64,000 bases of DNA, from assembly GCF_947623445.1 (NCBI RefSeq), contig NC_135246.1, forward strand, positions 1,800,501 through 1,864,500. The letters are read 5' to 3'. This DNA is from Clavelina lepadiformis (taxonomy: Eukaryota > Chordata > Ascidiacea > Aplousobranchia > Clavelinidae). Made by a program: the position numbers and the translations under genes. The notes under the pieces are model-generated. The model had not been told where the DNA came from. It did not search any database and saw only the letters and a list, made by a program, of their open reading frames with translations. Of the stretch, positions 59,976-64,000 are shown piece after piece (position 1 is the first letter of the stretch; each line of letters opens with the position of its first letter).

Positions 59976-61144
59976 CTACATGGAACTTATTTCAAGATAT
60001 TGAAAAATTAAAGCAATCGGGCTGATTTGAGTAACCAAGAAATATTTTATTTTGAGTGGCTTTGTTATAAAAGTGTAGTGTATTTGTATTAGGTTGGACT
60101 GTTTGACAGACTACAGAAATACTTTACACCGCTTTAATTCCGTCTGTAATCTTACCAACTTAAACATTTTCTGAAACTTAGCGTTTCTTTCGGGATATTC
60201 ATCCAGGTTATAATGGGGATAGGATCTCACGTTTCTGTGTTTACCTACCAAGGTTTTCCACGTCACGTTCATTATGTTCTAAAAACATCTCAATGAAAAA
60301 TAGGATAAATGTTGTAACGAAATTTGTTAGAGGTATAGAGTTTTAAAAATACCTTCAGTAAAATCAACGATTCTTCCATGTGTTCGTTTATCATAACCAG
60401 ATCAATTCCTGAATCAAGTATCTCAATATTCTTCTTGATTTCCTCCTCGTCTTCAAGGTTTGAATCTAATCCCAAATCGAAAGCTTGCGGATTTTTACTT
60501 CTGTTTTACAAAAAAAAACAATATTTGACCAAACCTGACCAACGGTATACGATTGGCAACGTTTGATTTTTAGACGAAATTAAGAATCGCGTGAAAAATA
60601 AAGTCAACAAGCTCACTTGAAGAAATAAGGAATATTTTGATCAAGATTTTCAAAAGCTAAATCGAAATATTCCAGCACGTCAATATTGCGACCTTCAGCT
60701 ATATGCAAATATGGGTAAAGAAAACAGTTTGCTTCTAGCTGTTTCTTTTCTCTCCATTCTTCTTCAAAAAAGTTTTTAGCGTAGTAATAATTAAAAGCCG
60801 ACTGAAATTGTTTCCAAGGTTGGCGAATGATGGTAAAGACTCTGTTTTAAATTGACATTAAGGTTAATTTACATTGCACTTGTTATTCGCGAAAAGCTAT
60901 CTAACAATAAGTATCAACAACGTGTTTATCCATTTTAACGTAGCTAATGATGTTACCATTACCTGGTTCTTTTTGGCATTATATTTTTAACTAGAGTAAG
61001 ATTTAAGCGGCTGTGATGATAAATGGCCGTTTTTATACATTCGTTCTTCTTGTTTGTTCCAACGTCATCTTTCAAACGGAACAAGAACCTTTGCTGTATA
61101 CGACCTGGATATCCCCCAATAACTGGGTTAACGTAGCAATGCTC
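59649..61144 (-). CDS. Galactose-3-O-sulfotransferase-like gene, last five exons (5' part not found)
   Basis: Golgi-type enzyme family that transfers sulfate from PAPS to the 3-OH of galactose on glycolipids or glycans. Five exons join in frame through GT-AG introns: 61144-60963, 60841-60617, 60500-60353, 60278-60156 and 59975-59649, about 334 residues. Family motifs in order: HHSRLN; VFTIIRQPW, the 3'-phosphate binding segment of PAPS; AFDLGLD; IDLVMINEHMEESLILL, matching the family's LVMVAEYFDESLVLL; and LYRHFNATLWRKVDEYG, matching LYVHFNRSLWARIEKYG. Introns are 121, 116, 74 and 180 bp. The usual N-terminal anchor and the 5'-phosphosulfate segment (KTHKTGSST) are missing. They should lie in exons further upstream (above 61144), but I found none before the window ends. 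Partial gene, apparently intact where seen. Confidence 0.85.
60156..60278 (-). CDS. Sulfotransferase exon D
   Basis: Acceptor TTTTTAG, donor TTG|GTAAGA; exactly 41 codons, phase 0 at both ends. Encodes NIMNVTWKTLVG ... FQKMFKL. This part is poorly conserved in the family, so the call rests on splice sites and frame. Confidence 0.75.
60353..60500 (-). CDS. Sulfotransferase exon C
   Basis: Acceptor AAACAG, donor AAG|GTATTT. Encodes SKNPQAFDLGLDSN and the signature INEHMEESLILLK. Confidence 0.88.
60617..60841 (-). CDS. Sulfotransferase exon B
   Basis: Acceptor AAACAG, donor AA|GTGAGC, phase 2. Encodes VFTIIRQPWKQFQSAF and a C-terminal LDQNIPYFF. Confidence 0.85.
60963..61144 (-). CDS. Sulfotransferase exon A
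   Basis: Begins after TCTAG and ends at AG|GTAATG with phase 2. Encodes GYPGRIQQRF ... HHSRLNLTLVKNIMPK. The start is the least certain boundary. Confidence 0.75.
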
Positions 61145-61820
61145 CTAGATTTACAAACGTTATTTTATGAATTTGTCATTCGGCATTGTAATAGATGCTA
61201 ACAAAACCCTGTAACACTAGTTATTAGCGAGTCTATGATTTATTTGATACGTCCACACCGAGCATTCAAATCGAATGACAATGAAAATCCTTAAGTAGGG
61301 ATATCATTGGAATCAACGATTAAAGGAGCAGTGAACAACAGCCAAGGCAACAATAAATAAACACTGGCTACTAGCGGTGTGAATATTTAAACTAAATATT
61401 GTTGACTTTCGTTTGCGCCGCAAGGTGATGACAGAAAACTAGTAAGCTACTGCAAGTCAGGCTGTTACCAGCCTACCAGTTGAGTCATACTTCCTATACT
61501 TTACTATGATCACAGGCATTAATAAGTAAGTTATTACAAATTAAATGGAATTCCACAAATAAGACCAAAATCCTATAGTTTTTGACACGATCTTAAGACC
61601 AGTGGTGTCAACCGATTCATTGCGCAAAGCTATTCTTAAATTATAAACGCTTAAAAGAAAGGAATTTTTTAGGCTGTTCGAAAATAATTACGCTTAATCT
61701 TCGCTCAAAGTAGATGTTAAAATATCTGCCACGACACCACAAATATCGTCTTTCGCATAAACAAACAGTGTTAATACTGTTTAAGCAGAGTCAGAGAGTC
61801 TGCAACAGACGATTTCATGC
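61145..61820. other. Stretch upstream of the sulfotransferase exons
   Basis: About 680 bp, AT-rich. I looked on the minus strand for an exon with the KTHKTGSST-type motif and saw none. It is probably a longer intron of the sulfotransferase gene. Confidence 0.4.
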
Positions 61821-61986
61821 CATAGGCGTAGCCAGGGGGGGCGAAAGGGGCCATGGCCCCACCCAAATTTTTGTGTCTATAGGTTTCTACATCAGGTGGC
61901 GGTGTCTTAAAACAAACACTTTGTAGTTCCCTTGAACTCATGAAATATTTGGCCCACCCCAAATTTTTTTTATGGCTACGCCACTG
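61821..61986. mobile_element. hAT-type MITE, 166 bp
   Basis: Ends are inverted repeats: left CATAGGCGTAGCCA, right on the reverse strand CAGTGGCGTAGCCA. The 8 bp TTTCATGC occurs directly on both sides (61813-61820 and 61987-61994). CA-starting ends with an 8 bp target duplication are diagnostic of hAT. Non-autonomous, no coding capacity. Confidence 0.88.
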
Positions 61987-61994
61987 TTTCATGC

Positions 61995-62843
61995 CCCGCA
62001 GCAATTGGTTTGCCAGAATGATTTATTGGCCGTTCTGAAATCTGCGACTACAACGTTTGTCGTACATTGTTGTCTATAATCATAATAAGTATGATAATAT
62101 GAACTCATTTGCTTTACGAGTAAATCCATAACAAACTAACGTAATATTTAACTAATTGCTAATAGGACACAGCATTGTAAGTTTTCTCAAGCATAAGAAA
62201 CACAATATAACAATAATGTATTATTTATTTGTTAATTAATTGTTAATTTTATTAGCTATTTTGTTAATTTGTCATTAAATATTTAATCATTTACATCTGC
62301 CACCGCCATACGGCTGTAGTATAGTACAATTACAAACAAAGTTCAGTAATAACTAGGAACTTAAAATCTGCTGCACAATATTAAAATATTGCGAAACAAT
62401 AAGTGATCGGTAATTGATAATAATCAATCAATCGACAATCAATAATCGATCGGATAAAATCCTTTTCAAATCAAAGTTGTATCAACAGTTGCTATTTTAC
62501 TAAATTGCCGGTACACAGATGGCTAAGTTATGTGGTTCTCATGTGATGCGAGAATTTTGCTTAAGTATCCCTAGAATATTAAAAGCTTTTGAACTCAATA
62601 TAGTAAAATAAATCTTTCAATCGCATGGGTCACATTTCGTTACCTTTGCTACCACAGACATACGTTAGTATTACGTCACAAAGAAATATGTTGAAATTAC
62701 GCTAAACAGTGGAATTATTTTTAGTGTCTACACGTTCCTTCATAATTAAAATAATAAATTATTATAGACTTATGAAATTATACTATTTATGTTTTGGGGC
62801 GCTACCCAACTCTTCTTCTTATATGACTGTTCTGAAAGATTAA
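61995..62843. other. AT-rich stretch without recognised features
   Basis: About 850 bp, rich in short A/T runs (for example TTAATTAATTG near 62233 and ATCGATCG-like stretches near 62430). No gene seen. Confidence 0.5.
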
Positions 62844-63005
62844 AGTAAAATAAAAAACATGATATAGTTTGGCATTCCGAAGTTTAACTTTGTTTTTGGT
62901 TTTTCTACACGGTACGTGTAGAAACATTTTTTATTTGTAGAAAAACCACAAATAAAGTTAACCTTCGGAATGTCAAACTATATCATGTTTTTTTTAAATT
63001 TTACT
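62844..63005. repeat. Long imperfect inverted repeat (foldback)
   Basis: Outer arms pair AGTAAAAT and an A/T run, then about 48 bp of GATATAGTTTG.CATTCCGAA...GGTTTTTCTAC with roughly five mismatches. The centre holds a short palindrome CTACACGGTACGTGTAG. It could be a foldback MITE or a hairpin-forming transcript. A TA duplication at the ends is possible but not clear. Confidence 0.7.
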
Positions 63006-63052
63006 ATAAACTTGAGTTAACACGGATCAGTCGCCATCAACTTGAAAGATTC

Positions 63053-63748
63053 GCCATCAACCTGTACCTGGGAAAAATCAGATGCGCAGTAAGTTATAAT
63101 GGTCAAATTCAAACATGCTCCTTTTGCACAGAACAAGGGCACAAATTTAGAGACTGCCCAAAGAGAATGCAGATTGGCAACAGCGATGCGGACAAACTGG
63201 ATGTACCGATGACGACCACTCGGAATGTGGAATCAGAAGAGGAGGAACCAGCACCACCCCCCAGCGAAAGAACAATCAAACTATTACGAGAAAAGAGCAC
63301 CAAGGAGACGGAGAAGAGCCGAGCGGGAGAGCTTTTGGAGGGGAGCCTGAAGCTCGACTCGAATGAGCAGTCCCCTGAACAACAGAAAAACAGAGGAAAC
63401 AAAAGAAAAGACATCAGCGGGGACTCAACAGAAAATCAGGAAAATCAAAAAAGTAAGATAGACCATATGCCATATGACTTTACCGAATTGCCTTTAAACG
63501 AAACCGCAGACGTGAGATGCACATGCAGGAACTTCTATCAAGTTCGGAGAAGCAATAAACCGGGAAAGGAGGCACCGCGGATTCAGCACCCGGTGTACTG
63601 TGAGGGATGCGATGGAGCCCTAATAAGGTGCAACTGCGTCGACTTCTCGTTCCAACTCGTTGAAAATAGATACAAGCCATGCTTTTTTAATTGCTGCAAA
63701 ATAACGTACAAACCGAACCCCAGTGAACTCAATAGAACTATCACGTAA
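63053..63748 (+). CDS. Zinc-knuckle plus cysteine-rich protein, 5'-truncated ORF
   Basis: The frame is open from the insertion edge to a stop at 63746-63748, about 231 codons; the first internal ATG is at 63167. Near the N-terminus is a CCHC knuckle, CSFCTEQGHKFRDC, preceded by LGKIRCAVSYNGQIQ, as in Gag-like ORF1 proteins. A polar, low-complexity linker rich in E, K, S and P follows. The C-terminal ~75 residues hold a second cysteine cluster: CTC, then CEGC, CNC and CFFNCC. I do not recognise this domain. The product probably binds nucleic acid; function unknown. Confidence 0.6.
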   Translation, partial: AINLYLGKIRCAVSYNGQIQTCSFCTEQGHKFRDCPKRMQIGNSDADKLDVPMTTTRNVESEEEEPAPPPSERTIKLLREKSTKETEKSRAGELLEGSLKLDSNEQSPEQQKNRGNKRKDISGDSTENQENQKSKIDHMPYDFTELPLNETADVRCTCRNFYQVRRSNKPGKEAPRIQHPVYCEGCDGALIRCNCVDFSFQLVENRYKPCFFNCCKITYKPNPSELNRTIT

Positions 63749-63887
63749 TGACCGCACAACTCTGCTGTGTTTCTTATTTCAGAACGATTTGAAATGTACT
63801 CTGTGCTCTACCTTTTGATCATTTTTTCTCGAATTTTTTTTTTTTTTTATTATTATTAAGCGTGCCTTAACACTGTTTGAGAGCGTT

Positions 63888-63893
63888 TAATAA
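63888..63893 (+). promoter_or_regulatory. AATAAA polyadenylation signal of the retroposed insertion
   Basis: AATAAA at the end of the 3' UTR, just before the second copy of the target duplication. Confidence 0.65.
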
Positions 63894-64000
63894 ACAAAAA
63901 CTCATCAACTTGAAAGATTTACAGCGTCACGCATCCCGCTAATTAGTATGGTACCAAGCCTTGAATAAAAAAACTTCTGAGTGTTGTTGTTGCGAGCCGG

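Larger units (their letters stand above)
63052..63902 (+). mobile_element. Retroposed insertion with 17 bp target duplication
   Basis: The 17-mer CATCAACTTGAAAGATT occurs at 63035-63051 and again, perfectly, at 63903-63919. Between them lie the 3' part of an open reading frame, a 3' UTR and an AATAAA ten bases before the second copy. A long perfect duplication, 5' truncation and a polyadenylation signal at the 3' end point to target-primed reverse transcription. It is either a non-LTR element of ORF1-only type or a processed gene copy. The perfect duplication suggests it is young. The bases just inside the 5' end (CGCCATCAAC) repeat the flank, perhaps junction microhomology. Confidence 0.7.

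Overview
The window looks like DNA from an invertebrate animal, AT-rich and with compact genes. The evidence is a full-length metazoan-type 7SL (SRP) RNA, a galactose-3-O-sulfotransferase-like gene with introns of only 74-180 bp, a Ty3/Gypsy LTR element, hAT transposons and a target-site-flanked retroposed insertion. A tunicate or another compact-genome invertebrate would fit, but the species cannot be fixed from this sequence.

Positions 1-51475 are one tandem array, and it continues beyond the left edge. I count 25 units (U1-U25) plus the tail of an earlier one (U0). Most units are 2155-2156 bp; the last few are 1716-1717 bp. Every unit carries RNA polymerase III genes on the minus strand. 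From low to high coordinate these are a ~300 nt 7SL RNA, tRNA-Arg(TCG) about 190 bp further on, and tRNA-Arg(ACG) about 350 bp after that. In U1-U21 (and U0) a ~430 bp transposon-like insert with inverted ends (a MITE) sits in the spacer; U22-U24 have the empty site. The conserved small reading frames in the array are antisense or spacer shadows, not proteins. The array holds 25 7SL copies, 24 complete and one cut-off tRNA-Arg(TCG), and 24 tRNA-Arg(ACG). Three sequence subfamilies can be told apart: L (U0 tail and U1), M (U2-U21) and S (from within U22 to U25). U22 is a mosaic of all three.

At 51475 the array stops inside a tRNA-Arg(TCG) gene and abuts the start of a hAT transposon (51476-52158), of which only the first 84 transposase codons remain. 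A degenerate Ty3/Gypsy element with both LTRs follows on the minus strand (52796-58580). Its primer-binding site matches, over 18 nt, the 3' end of the tRNA-Arg(TCG) encoded by the neighbouring array.

Beyond it, 59649-61144 holds the last five exons of a minus-strand galactose-3-O-sulfotransferase-like gene. Then come a short hAT-type MITE with an 8 bp target duplication (61821-61986), a long foldback (62844-63005), and a retroposed insertion with a 17 bp target duplication (63052-63902). The insertion carries the 3' part of a zinc-knuckle and cysteine-rich open reading frame.
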